Source of the DNA: an uncultured Kangiellaceae bacterium
GTDB taxonomy: Bacteria > Pseudomonadota > Gammaproteobacteria > Enterobacterales > Kangiellaceae
DNA: 64,000 bases
Assembly (NCBI GenBank): GCA_905479925.1
Contig: CAJQOL010000013.1
Span: 62,001 to 126,000, forward strand
Direction: 5' to 3'
The notes beneath the pieces were generated by a model that saw nothing but the letters and a program-made list of their open reading frames with translations, had not been told where the DNA came from and did not search any database. The position numbers were made by a program, and so were the translations under genes. Shown piece after piece: positions 16,841-25,790 of this stretch. Position 1 is the first letter of the stretch. Every line of letters starts with the position of its first letter.

Positions 16841-17551
16841 CTAGCGATTAATGTATTCTAGTGCGGTAATTGGGTGATAGATGACATTGTGATAGCTGAG
16901 TTTTACAGGGGAAGGATCAACCACTTCTATGGGAATCTCTCTAGAAATAGCGATATCGAGAGCCATCTGAGTGATATTGACGCTAAATGATGTCCCCATA
17001 AATATAATTTTTTCAGCCTCCTCCATCCTTTGTTGCGCTTCGCTAATTTGGTAGAGTTCGGTATAAAATTCATCGAAAAGTAAAACAAAAGGTTTATAAG
17101 AGTAATCTATTTGCGGCTCATTATTAATTCGAAAAATATGCATAAGCGATTGCTCAAGATTAGAAGAATCTACATCACTCCAAGGCGCTATAATCTTGTC
17201 AACCAGCGGCCCTTGTTCATGAAATAGCGTCATTTGGTCGAGCCTGCCATGAATTGCGATATAATTTTTATTACCGGCCTTACCATCAAGCCCATCGATA
17301 TTTTGAGTAATTAAGCTCTTATCAGCCAGCCAATAGTGAACATCATTTGGACCATGGTTTCTATAGGTGACAAAACGATGATAATACCACTTTAAAAACT
17401 CCCGAGGGTTTTCTAGGTACATCCGGCGTGTCGCCATTTGTTGTGGAGTATAATTGACACTTCCTACCGTCCAATAGCCATCACTTCCTCTAAAGGTTGG
17501 AATTCCACTCTCCGCACTAACGCCTGCGCCGGTAATATAAAGCGTGCTCAT
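16841..17551 (-). CDS. Sirtuin (SIR2-family NAD-dependent deacylase), cysteine-free
   Basis: The 236-residue product has the sirtuin NAD-binding motif G-A-G-V-S-A-E-S-G-I-P-T-F-R at the N-terminus, Q-N-I-D-G-L-D near residue 95, the catalytic histidine in I-H-G-R, and F-M-G-T-S-F-S-V plus a V-V-D-P segment near the end. It contains no cysteine at all, so the usual four-Cys zinc ribbon is absent. I chose the ATG at 17551, which overlaps the EAL stop in an ATGA junction, so translation is probably coupled. Sirtuins remove acyl groups from lysine using NAD; the target is unknown. Confidence 0.85.
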   Translation of the reverse strand: MSTLYITGAGVSAESGIPTFRGSDGYWTVGSVNYTPQQMATRRMYLENPREFLKWYYHRFVTYRNHGPNDVHYWLADKSLITQNIDGLDGKAGNKNYIAIHGRLDQMTLFHEQGPLVDKIIAPWSDVDSSNLEQSLMHIFRINNEPQIDYSYKPFVLLFDEFYTELYQISEAQQRMEEAEKIIFMGTSFSVNITQMALDIAISREIPIEVVDPSPVKLSYHNVIYHPITALEYINR

Positions 17552-18822
17552 TGATTGTGCAGCATCCATTTCAAGAACTCTTCTAATGGTAATGGCTTTG
17601 CGAAGTAATAACCTTGAGCAAAATCACACCTAAGTTGAACCAAACTATCAAGCGCTAGTTTACTTTCAACTCCTTCAGCAACCACCTGCAAATCAAACTG
17701 CTTGGCTAAGAAAATGATTAAAGACACGACCTTTTTGTCATTTGACTCAACCAGCAAACTATCGATAAATGATTTATCAATTTTTAGCTCTGTTGCCGGT
17801 ATTTGCTTAAAATAAGATAGGGATGAATACCCTGTGCCAAAATCGTCAATTGATACACCAAAACCTACCTCTCTGAGTCTGGTTAGTTTATTTATCGATG
17901 CGTCAATGTCACCCATAAGAGTGGTTTCAGTAACTTCAATAATTAGATTTCTTGCTGACACATTCCAAATAGAAATGGAATCTTCAAGCAAAAGCATAAG
18001 ATCAGGTGAGCTCAAATTGCTGGCTGTCATATTTATAGATAATTTAAAATCTGGACACTTTTTGGTGATCACTGAAAGATGTTGGCAGGCAGATTTAATT
18101 ACCCATTCTGTGATTGCATGTATCTGCCCCGATTGTTCGGCAATCGGAATAAAATCATCGGGTCTTATTAATCCATACTCTGGATGGTTCCAACGTATTA
18201 AAGCTTCGGCACCATCCACAGCCATCTGCCTAAGAGCAATTTTGGGCTGAAAATACAATTCGAACTGATTATCATGAATAGCTAGATCAATATCTTTTTT
18301 TAGATCCCACACCTTCTTCATATGCGCTTTAAACTGAGAGTCATAAATCACATTGTTTCGGTTCGATATACGACCATTCTCCATTGCAAGCAAGGCATTT
18401 TTATAAAACTGCTGACCGCTATTATCACTATCAAAACTACAAGCAATACCTATCGAGGGTTCAAGTTCGATAGTTTCTTGCTCTATTCTTATGGCCGTTC
18501 TAATTTCCCGTGAAAGCCTTTCCGCAACGATCTTTAAGTGCCCTTGATTTAACACGCTAGGAATAACTACTAGAAACCCATCAATTGCGGTTTGAATGAC
18601 ATCTTCATGGTGAGGCGTACAGGCCAAAAGGCGGCTTTGTATTCTTTTGGAAACTAACTCAAGTGCTGAAAATCCAATATTGATTTCCATGTGGTTTAAT
18701 TCAAAGATCTTAATCAAAACAATCGCAATATTACGATTTTCCGTTGCAGCATCATCGAGTCGAGTTTGTAAATAGCCATACAGTTGACTTCTTAACGCAT
18801 TAGTTTCGATTAACAGATTCAA
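17548..18822 (-). CDS. EAL-domain cyclic-di-GMP phosphodiesterase with degenerate GGDEF domain
   Basis: The 424-residue protein has an N-terminal GGDEF-like domain (about 1-160) in which the signature is replaced by D-G-F-L-V, so it should not synthesise c-di-GMP. The EAL domain (~175-420) keeps the catalytic set: E-A-L-I-R-W near 207, E-V-T-E-T, D-D-F-G-T-G-Y-S-S-L, K-I-D-K-S-F-I-D and V-V-A-E-G-V-E. No membrane segment or sensor domain is present. The start is a TTG at 18822, 6 bases after the HD-GYP stop. It should hydrolyse c-di-GMP to pGpG. Confidence 0.88.
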   Translation of the reverse strand: MNLLIETNALRSQLYGYLQTRLDDAATENRNIAIVLIKIFELNHMEINIGFSALELVSKRIQSRLLACTPHHEDVIQTAIDGFLVVIPSVLNQGHLKIVAERLSREIRTAIRIEQETIELEPSIGIACSFDSDNSGQQFYKNALLAMENGRISNRNNVIYDSQFKAHMKKVWDLKKDIDLAIHDNQFELYFQPKIALRQMAVDGAEALIRWNHPEYGLIRPDDFIPIAEQSGQIHAITEWVIKSACQHLSVITKKCPDFKLSINMTASNLSSPDLMLLLEDSISIWNVSARNLIIEVTETTLMGDIDASINKLTRLREVGFGVSIDDFGTGYSSLSYFKQIPATELKIDKSFIDSLLVESNDKKVVSLIIFLAKQFDLQVVAEGVESKLALDSLVQLRCDFAQGYYFAKPLPLEEFLKWMLHNQ

Positions 18823-18828
18823 CCTTAT

Positions 18829-20064
18829 TTAACCTAATAACAGAGCACTAGGGTCAATGCCATAAGAACCTGGCTCAAGACTCTGGCTTATATTAATATT
18901 TCTGCCATCTTCAGTCATTTCCGTTTCGTAAAGGTCAATGGTCGGAAACTCATCATAAAGGTGCTTATTTTGATCCAAAATAAGCATGATAGTTGGTCTT
19001 AAACGCCTAGTACGATACTCTGACATCACCACACCAACTTCGCCCGTAGATAACTCTACTAAGGACCCTGCGGGATAAATCCCAAGTGCTTGAATAAAAA
19101 CTTCTACTAACGCCGGGTGAAAATCAACGTTACGCCACTCATAAAGTTTTCTAACCGCATCAGCTGGTGACATGGCAGGCGCGTACGCGCGTGTGGTTGA
19201 AATAGCATCGTAACAATCAACAATTGCAGCAATTCTGCCAAATAGTGGTATATCGTTACCCTTTAGTTTCTCGGGATAACCTTTTCCGTTCATGCGCTCA
19301 TGGTGACTTGCTACCATATCAATCACTTCTTTAGAATCTTTGCCGCTTTCCTTGATCATTTCAATACTCATTCGCACATGATCCCTAACTAGTTCAAATT
19401 CAGACTCGCTAAGTTTCCCAGGTTTATTAAGCAGGCTTTTAGGAAGTTGCAGTTTACCGATATCTAATAACGCGGCGCCAACGGCCAAATTATTGAGTTG
19501 ACGTTTAGTGAGCCCAAGTTGGCGGCCGAATGCCACAGCCAATACCGAACACCTTAAAGAGTGCTGATACATATAATCGTCACTCTTCTTAAGCCTAACA
19601 AGCCACAATACAGCGTCTGGGTTACGCACAACACTTTCCACCATTTGCTTGGTGGACTCTCTAAACTTACTCAGATCAAGCTTCTGTCCTTTCTTTAAGT
19701 TCCTAACCAAAGCTTCTGTGTTTAACGAAAAGTCTTCAAACTGAGCCTTAACTGCTTTCAGCTCTTTTTTCATCGGCGCAGAGTCGGTATATTTCACCTT
19801 ATGAACATGATGTTTATCCGAATCAGAAAAGGTATATTCTTGATGCTGACTAAAAGATGGTATCTCACTTTCAATCTCTTGATTAATATCGATATAGACA
19901 AATTCGCATAAATTCATCAAATCTTGGATTTCGTCTTCTGACTGAAGAATAAAACCTTGCAGAGGGTAAGGCGTTTCTAGCCATGGCCTATCGAGATCAC
20001 AAACGTACATGCCAACTTTTAGTTGGCCTACTCTAATTTTCTCGCGGATGATATTTTGAGACAT
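18829..20064 (-). CDS. HD-GYP protein with DUF3391 N-terminal domain
   Basis: With the ATG at 20064 the product has 411 residues and begins like other DUF3391 proteins (K-I-R-V-G-Q-L-K-V-G-M-Y-V); a frame open to 20199 would add 45 residues. DUF3391 covers ~1-120 and the HD-GYP domain ~150-350. The GYP signature H-H-E-R-M-N-G-K-G-Y-P (near 256) is intact, but the HD pair is L-D (A-L-L-D-I-G-K near 198), so a metal ligand is missing and phosphodiesterase activity is doubtful. It lies between an FG-GAP gene and an EAL gene in one operon. Confidence 0.85.
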   Translation of the reverse strand: MSQNIIREKIRVGQLKVGMYVCDLDRPWLETPYPLQGFILQSEDEIQDLMNLCEFVYIDINQEIESEIPSFSQHQEYTFSDSDKHHVHKVKYTDSAPMKKELKAVKAQFEDFSLNTEALVRNLKKGQKLDLSKFRESTKQMVESVVRNPDAVLWLVRLKKSDDYMYQHSLRCSVLAVAFGRQLGLTKRQLNNLAVGAALLDIGKLQLPKSLLNKPGKLSESEFELVRDHVRMSIEMIKESGKDSKEVIDMVASHHERMNGKGYPEKLKGNDIPLFGRIAAIVDCYDAISTTRAYAPAMSPADAVRKLYEWRNVDFHPALVEVFIQALGIYPAGSLVELSTGEVGVVMSEYRTRRLRPTIMLILDQNKHLYDEFPTIDLYETEMTEDGRNINISQSLEPGSYGIDPSALLLG

Positions 20065-20226
20065 TAACCGACTTGCTCGCTCCACTGAATGGTCAAAATA
20101 GTCTGGAATTTTGAAATCTAACTCAAGACCCTTTTCAGTATAGCAACGATTTTTAAAAATAGTCGCTAAATGCGGCGAAAAACCGCATAAAATGACCACT
20201 TGTGAGTCTAAAATTGTAACAGGGGT

Positions 20227-21726
20227 TTATTTTGCTGAAAGTACGATGATTTTTTTCCTTAATTCTTCATCATCTTGTTTACCGTAACGAACAATCACTT
20301 CACTCTTTTCATCATTATTTAAATCCGCAGAAGAGAGCATTGAACCATCTTGAGGTAGCACTAAACGGTGGGTTTTGGTACGGGATTTAAACATATCTTC
20401 GCTGTCATCACCGGTATGAATTGAAAGTCGTTTCTCACTTGCCGATAGCATGATTTCCTTAAAACCGTCACCGTTAAAATCGGCCGCAAGAATAACGGGC
20501 TGGCCAGCGCGGCCTGAAGACAGGCTAAAATTAAGGTCAACCTCTTCTTCAAACAAGGGCTCTTCTTGATAGTTATCGTCACTATCCAAACTAAACAAAT
20601 ATACATCCTGGTCAATACTTCCTGACATTAGCGCGCCAATAATTTGCGAAACGCCAATATCAAACGAAGAAACTAAGATTTCCTGACGGCCGTCTTTATT
20701 GCTATCTATCACCTGCAAACCCGATAAAGTGCCTTCTGCGCTAATTTGGGTATTCATCTCTTTCGGAAAGCTAAGTAACCCGTTTTCGTTCTGTCCGTAA
20801 AATATTTCATACCTATTCTCTCTGTCGAGAACACCGTTGCTCTGTGTATTAAGAACCATCAAGTCAGTTATGTTGTCACCATTAAAATCTTGAATTTTTT
20901 CAACCTTTTTGTGCTTCAAATCACTTTGGTCACGAGACTCTCCGTCCGCTCCCTTTAGCATCCACCATGGCATTCCGGAAACATTTTCGGGTAATAGGAT
21001 AGCATTACGTAACTCGCTAAATTTGCCATCTTTAAGCTGCTCGTAAACCATCATTTTTCCATCTTCGATAACTATCATGTCGGTTAACTGATCAAAATTA
21101 GTATCTGCTAAATAAAACTGCTCCTCACTGAAAGAAATTTCATTACGCTCCATGTCCACACGCGCACCGACTGGCAAATCATTTGCTAAAAATTCACCAT
21201 TACTCTGTTGAACTAATACCTTTAGTTTCTTAAAGTCGGTGACATGAATATCGTCCAAACCATCATCATTAAGATCTTTCACTAACCTCTTGCGCGTTAC
21301 AAATTGTGGCTCATCGACCAGATAAATAGAATCTAATTCAGCCAATGATGTAACCATGGTTGTTTCAAAATTTACCAGCGAAAGCTCAGAATTACTTAAA
21401 AGCAGTGCGCGCGTATTCCCTTTTTGATTAGCTAACAAGTCAAATGCGATCGTTGAACTTGGAATTTCAACCTGAGTAATTAAGTCGAACTTGGCGGTTT
21501 CGCTGTTTAAACCATAGATTTCCATCACTTTTTCAGCCTTCTCGTTTAGACCTATAAGCAATATTTCTTGCTGTTGATCGCCGACAAAGTTGGCAGTCAT
21601 AATTGGGTGAGTTATCTCTATAGCCGTTTCAAACTCTGTTTGCTTAAAGTATTGTGGCTTTTTCTTCGCGTAAGCATTAGCGCTTAACGCCAAAATTAAT
21701 ATACCTTGAATTATCCTAGCTAGCAT
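20227..21726 (-). CDS. Secreted FG-GAP/VCBS-repeat protein
   Basis: The 499-residue product has a signal peptide (cleavage near A-Y-A-K-K) and at least five Asp-rich, calcium-loop-like repeats, D-L-N-D-D-G-L-D-D, D-F-N-G-D-N-I-T-D, D-S-N-K-D-G-R-Q-E, D-F-N-G-D-G-F-K-E and D-L-N-N-D-E-K-S-E, spread over its length. Such repeats build a beta-propeller in the periplasm or on the cell surface. Function is unknown. It heads the HD-GYP/EAL/sirtuin gene group, although about 160 bp separate it from the likely HD-GYP start. Confidence 0.85.
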   Translation of the reverse strand: MLARIIQGILILALSANAYAKKKPQYFKQTEFETAIEITHPIMTANFVGDQQQEILLIGLNEKAEKVMEIYGLNSETAKFDLITQVEIPSSTIAFDLLANQKGNTRALLLSNSELSLVNFETTMVTSLAELDSIYLVDEPQFVTRKRLVKDLNDDGLDDIHVTDFKKLKVLVQQSNGEFLANDLPVGARVDMERNEISFSEEQFYLADTNFDQLTDMIVIEDGKMMVYEQLKDGKFSELRNAILLPENVSGMPWWMLKGADGESRDQSDLKHKKVEKIQDFNGDNITDLMVLNTQSNGVLDRENRYEIFYGQNENGLLSFPKEMNTQISAEGTLSGLQVIDSNKDGRQEILVSSFDIGVSQIIGALMSGSIDQDVYLFSLDSDDNYQEEPLFEEEVDLNFSLSSGRAGQPVILAADFNGDGFKEIMLSASEKRLSIHTGDDSEDMFKSRTKTHRLVLPQDGSMLSSADLNNDEKSEVIVRYGKQDDEELRKKIIVLSAK

Positions 21727-21970
21727 TGTTAAACCTTTCCTTAACTATTCAATATAAAGGAGACATTATCCACGCCCCACCTGAACCTATACTTAATCGC
21801 CGACGACATTCAAAGATTCGACAATGCTTAATAGACGCCCTCGATGAAGTAAAGTTCATCTGGGTATTTTTTATCAGAACCTCAACAACTCTCGACTTAA
21901 TCCAAAGGCTAGAAGGCTGAATTTCCGCTAATCCATCACTAGAGCTAAGTTAATAGCCAGTGCATATAAT

Positions 21971-22732
21971 TTAACTGGTAATCGCTAGCGGTGAAAACGA
22001 CTGACAAGTTGGCATCAATTCAAGGCGGTTTATATTCACGTGTTTAGGCTGGCTAGCGCACCAATAAACACTCTCAGCGATATCCTCAGCAACCAGAGGT
22101 TCAACTTGCTCATAGATAGAAGCTGCTTTTTCCTTGTCTCCATGAAACCTAACCTCAGAAAATTCGGTTTGAGCTAAACCAGGTTCAATATTAGTAACTC
22201 TAACACCTGTGCCAGCCAAATCAGCTCGAAGATTTAAACTAAACTGCTCAACAAACGCCTTAGTCGCGCCATATACGTTGGCTCCAGGATAAGGATAAGT
22301 ACCTGCTATAGACCCGATATTAATAATATGACCTCTTTGCTGCTCGACCATCATGGGCAATATTGCCCGGGTCATTTTGGCAAGACCGATTACATTGGTT
22401 TCAATCATTGTTTGCCAGTCGTTTAAGTCAGCCTGGTGCGCCGGAGAAAGCCCTAAAGCTAAGCCTGCATTATTTAGCAGTAAGTCGATCTCTACTTGCA
22501 TCCCTGAAATAAAGCCGACTAGATCACTAATAGATTCATCGTTAGTTACATCAAGTCTTTTTATATAACAGTTTTCCGCTCCTAACTCCTTTTGTAACTC
22601 CTCTAAACGAGACTCTCTTCTTGCCGTTGCCAAAACTAGCCAACCTTGCTCAACGAATTTTTTGGCGCTTGCCATTCCAAATCCAGAGCTTGCGCCGGTG
22701 ATAACAACTAGTTTACGATCAGATGACGGCAT
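21971..22732 (-). CDS. Short-chain dehydrogenase/reductase (YdfG-like)
   Basis: A 253-residue classical SDR. The NAD(P)-binding motif T-G-A-S-S-G-F-G lies near residues 12-19, N-N-A-G near 88, the catalytic S-I-A-G-T and Y-G-A-T-K (Tyr-x-x-x-Lys) near 145-160, and P-G-L-A-Q-T-E-F follows. The pattern E-P-G-L and E-F-S-E-V-R-F resembles YdfG-type 3-hydroxy acid dehydrogenases. It is divergent from apaH with only 35 bp between the starts. Confidence 0.87.
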   Translation of the reverse strand: MPSSDRKLVVITGASSGFGMASAKKFVEQGWLVLATARRESRLEELQKELGAENCYIKRLDVTNDESISDLVGFISGMQVEIDLLLNNAGLALGLSPAHQADLNDWQTMIETNVIGLAKMTRAILPMMVEQQRGHIINIGSIAGTYPYPGANVYGATKAFVEQFSLNLRADLAGTGVRVTNIEPGLAQTEFSEVRFHGDKEKAASIYEQVEPLVAEDIAESVYWCASQPKHVNINRLELMPTCQSFSPLAITS

Positions 22733-22767
22733 GAGCGACCTCGTTTATTTAGGTGGAGACTAATACT

Positions 22768-23574
22768 ATGGCAACCTTTGCCATTGGTGATATTCAAGGA
22801 TGTTACCAGAGTTTTAAAAAGCTACTCAAGAAAATTAAATTTAATCCTAATCGAGACCAATTGCTATTAGCTGGCGACCTGATAAACCGAGGCCCACAAT
22901 CCTTGGAAACCATGCGGTTTATTATCCAACACCAAGATTCAATTCAGTGCGTTCTTGGCAATCACGATTTACATTATCTAGCGGTTGCTAACCATTGCCA
23001 GCCTATTGGCAGATCTGACACATTTCAAGATATATTAAACTCAAACGACAATGACGCTATTTGTTGTTGGCTTTCTCGCCAACCGCTCGCTTTATATAAT
23101 AGTGATTTCGATGCGCTAATGGTACACGCAGGTTTACCAGCTTTCTGGTCCCTTGACGAGGCTATTGGCTACTCCAAAGAGGTTTCAAAGGTACTGCAAT
23201 CCCCTACTCGATATCAATATTATGTCTCCATGTATGGCAACCAACCAGACCGATGGTGCGATTCTTTGCTAGGTATGGACCGTTTACGATATATCACCAA
23301 TGCGTTAACCAGAATGCGTTACTGTCGCCAAGATGGACGATTACAATTGACCAATAAGAGCCCACTTAATCAAAAACCATCGCAATTAGTCGCTTGGTTT
23401 CAGTTGAACAATAGTCGATATAACGGCCATATATTATTTGGTCACTGGGCCGCACTAAACGGCCAATGCGATAGACCAAAGCACTTTGCCCTCGACACAG
23501 GCTGTGTTTGGGGAGGCGAGCTAACCGCGCTTAGGCTGGATGACTTGAAAAAGTTTGCCGTAAGCGCTCAATAA
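22768..23574 (+). CDS. apaH: Symmetrical bis(5'-nucleosyl)-tetraphosphatase ApaH
   Basis: The 268-residue product has the metallophosphatase signature G-D-I-Q-G-C-Y, G-D-L-I-N-R-G-P, G-N-H-D-L-H and V-H-A-G, all intact, and the family's C-terminal G-H-W-A-A-L-N-G and D-T-G-C-V-W-G. It hydrolyses Ap4A symmetrically to ADP and also removes Np4 caps from RNA in enterobacteria. I use the ATG at 22768, which has AGGTGGAG 7 bases upstream; the in-frame GTG at 22753 lies inside that site. Confidence 0.95.
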   Translation: MATFAIGDIQGCYQSFKKLLKKIKFNPNRDQLLLAGDLINRGPQSLETMRFIIQHQDSIQCVLGNHDLHYLAVANHCQPIGRSDTFQDILNSNDNDAICCWLSRQPLALYNSDFDALMVHAGLPAFWSLDEAIGYSKEVSKVLQSPTRYQYYVSMYGNQPDRWCDSLLGMDRLRYITNALTRMRYCRQDGRLQLTNKSPLNQKPSQLVAWFQLNNSRYNGHILFGHWAALNGQCDRPKHFALDTGCVWGGELTALRLDDLKKFAVSAQ

Positions 23575-23730
23575 TCCCGTATTAACTAGTATTTGACCAG
23601 GAATGAGCCACTTTTGTGTCCGCGGCTGAGTTAATCATCACAATTAACGAGTAATTATCATGACAAATTCAAACATCACGACTAGAATATAGTGTTATCT
23701 AATAAATTTAGTAGAACCAAAGGGATAGAC

Positions 23731-24513
23731 ATGATATTTCAACTAAATCCTAAGAAATATTTGCTGGTTTTGAGTTGTCTTTTTTGTAGCTCGTTAGGGG
23801 CTCAAGACTATTTCAAGAAGAAACCAGTGACGTTTGAAAACGAATTTCGATTTTTTATTGAAGGTGCACTTCATAAGGGCTCCGATACAACTGAAAACAT
23901 CCCCTTCTATAGTCGACAATTCGACGTGTTTTATAGCGGCCGTGAAGTAGCCGTAGTTGGCAATTATAATGGCAGTGCTGCTGGCGAGTTTTACCGAGAT
24001 GAAATTCAGGCGGGCGGTTATTTTAGAGGGTCTTTTGGCGCTGAATTTCCAGTCGCAGAAAATATCGCCTTTTCTGCATCCGTCGGATTCCTATATGACC
24101 AAATCACCGGTGACCTAAATGATGGTTCCGGTGGTCAAGGTTATGCGACTTTTAAAACAACCGTTGTCGATTTTCTTGGGTTTTACATGCTAGACAGGCA
24201 TCGTTTTGGGATAGGCGGATCATTTCACTACGAACCAAAATTTGACTACAAAGAACAAGGGGCTGGCTTTTTAGCTCACAGCGTTTACCGGTTCTCTAGT
24301 GCACTAGGCGCATCAATCCAATATGACTATCTAGTCAGCAAGAATACAACCTTAGGTATCCGTTATACTGATATTAGCTACGATTTTAACGACGTAACAG
24401 TTGGTGACTATGTTGGTGGTGTGGGTACTCAGTTTAATGTGGACTGCGCAACTAACTGCGATGAGTTAATAGATGCCAGTAGTTTTAGTGGTCATTTAAC
24501 CTATCGATTCTAG
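23731..24513 (+). CDS. Probable outer-membrane beta-barrel protein
   Basis: The 260-residue product has a signal peptide (cleavage near S-L-G-A-Q-D) and alternating short strands with aromatic girdles (E-F-R-F-F-I-E-G-A-L, Y-F-R-G-S-F-G-A-E-F, H-R-F-G-I-G-G-S-F-H-Y, T-T-L-G-I-R-Y-T-D-I-S-Y). It ends in H-L-T-Y-R-F, a terminal aromatic expected for BAM-dependent insertion. A small barrel of 8-10 strands is likely. A loop near the end carries two cysteines (V-D-C-A-T-N-C-D). AAAGGGA precedes the ATG at 23731. Confidence 0.75.
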   Translation: MIFQLNPKKYLLVLSCLFCSSLGAQDYFKKKPVTFENEFRFFIEGALHKGSDTTENIPFYSRQFDVFYSGREVAVVGNYNGSAAGEFYRDEIQAGGYFRGSFGAEFPVAENIAFSASVGFLYDQITGDLNDGSGGQGYATFKTTVVDFLGFYMLDRHRFGIGGSFHYEPKFDYKEQGAGFLAHSVYRFSSALGASIQYDYLVSKNTTLGIRYTDISYDFNDVTVGDYVGGVGTQFNVDCATNCDELIDASSFSGHLTYRF

Positions 24514-24556
24514 CTATAAAGAAACAGCTAACTATATGGCGCAATAAAAACAAATT

Positions 24557-25636
24557 ATGACTTCTTCAATTTCGGTTTATGCCGGTAAAACGGCGATGGC
24601 CGAAATCAAATCTAATGGCCTTTCTAGCCAACAAGTCAAAGTCATGGCCGGCGCCTCTGGTGGCCCTAAATGGTTTACTTTATTTGGTTTAGACAAGTAT
24701 ATATTCGGCGAATTTTTTAAAAACAGACAACAAACCTTGCACACTATCGGCTCTTCCGCCGGTTCTTGGCGTCTCTCGTGCTTAGCGCAAAAAGATCCGG
24801 TTTCCGCAATTAAACGGTTAGCCGAGCTGTACTCAAATGAACGATATACCGATAAGCCAACCGTTCATGAAATCAGTGATAAAGCAGACGACCTACTAAA
24901 GAAAGTCTTAGCGGATAATGGCGCTAAAGAAATCGCGGAAAATCCAATAATTCAAAGCCATTTTATTGTCGCAAGAGCAAAAGGTTTAGCCACATCAGAA
25001 AATCGGGTATTACAAATGCTAGGACTTATTGGGGCCGCTAGCAGTAATGCGTTGTCGCGTCGATTACTCGATTGGTCATTTCAGCGATTCATTTTTTGCA
25101 GCCGTTTAAATAACGATGCCAATAGTTATTTTGACTACGCCGACAAAGCAACTCAATATCGGGCGTTGACCAAAGATAATGTTCACCAAGTGCTAATGGC
25201 TTCCGGCGCAATTCCAATGGTTTTAAGGGGAGTAAAGGATATTCCAGAAGGCGACCAAGGAATATATCGGGACGGAGGAATCATCGACTACCACTTGGAT
25301 ATTAACTTTGGCGATCAAGGACTAATTCTTTACCCTCATTTCTTTCCCACCATCAAACCCGGTTGGTTTGATAAAAGTTTAAGTTATCGACGGGCAAATC
25401 CAATGAATTTTGACCGAGCAGTGGTTATTACTCCTTCTCACCAGCATGTATCACAACTGCCTTTTGCAAAAATATCCGATAGAAATGACTTTAGTCAGTT
25501 AGAAACCGAACAACGAATAGAGTATTGGCAGACTGTTTTGAAGGAAAGTGAAAAGATGGCCGATGATTTCTCGTTACTGGTTGAAAAAGGCATAGGGATT
25601 GAAAATATAGAACCTATTGAAAACGCGATAGGCTAA
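24557..25636 (+). CDS. Patatin-like phospholipase
   Basis: A 359-residue protein with the patatin catalytic dyad: nucleophile Ser in G-S-S-A-G-S (near residue 71) and Asp in R-D-G-G-I-I-D (near 240). The glycine-rich oxyanion-hole motif is G-A-S-G-G-P-K-W-F (residues ~32-40). No signal peptide is seen, so it is probably a cytoplasmic or injected lipid acyl hydrolase. No cognate immunity or secretion gene is next to it, which argues for housekeeping lipid turnover. Confidence 0.85.
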   Translation: MTSSISVYAGKTAMAEIKSNGLSSQQVKVMAGASGGPKWFTLFGLDKYIFGEFFKNRQQTLHTIGSSAGSWRLSCLAQKDPVSAIKRLAELYSNERYTDKPTVHEISDKADDLLKKVLADNGAKEIAENPIIQSHFIVARAKGLATSENRVLQMLGLIGAASSNALSRRLLDWSFQRFIFCSRLNNDANSYFDYADKATQYRALTKDNVHQVLMASGAIPMVLRGVKDIPEGDQGIYRDGGIIDYHLDINFGDQGLILYPHFFPTIKPGWFDKSLSYRRANPMNFDRAVVITPSHQHVSQLPFAKISDRNDFSQLETEQRIEYWQTVLKESEKMADDFSLLVEKGIGIENIEPIENAIG

Positions 25637-25790
25637 TTAGCTAGTCGCGAACGGATAAATTTTATACCTTGTACCCATATTCTTATCCTCTGAAAAACTG
25701 ATTCTGCCTGTCATTTTTGTTGTCTATCGCTAAATAATGTACTCTAGGTAAGCTAACACCAATTCCCTAGCAATAAGAGTGAGTTTGATC

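Noticed and set aside
20065-20199. 45-residue N-terminal extension of the HD-GYP protein
   Set aside because: DUF3391 proteins begin a few residues before K-I-R-V-G-Q-L-K-V-G-M-Y; the extension resembles nothing and looks like read-through of open frame.
21726-21920. 64-codon plus-strand frame between the FG-GAP and SDR genes
   Set aside because: It starts inside the upstream gene's start codon region, has no ribosome binding site, no recognisable domain and no hydrophobic or charge pattern of a real protein.
24557-25636. Patatin as a secreted toxin effector
   Set aside because: No type VI, VgrG, immunity or secretion gene is near, and no export signal is seen.
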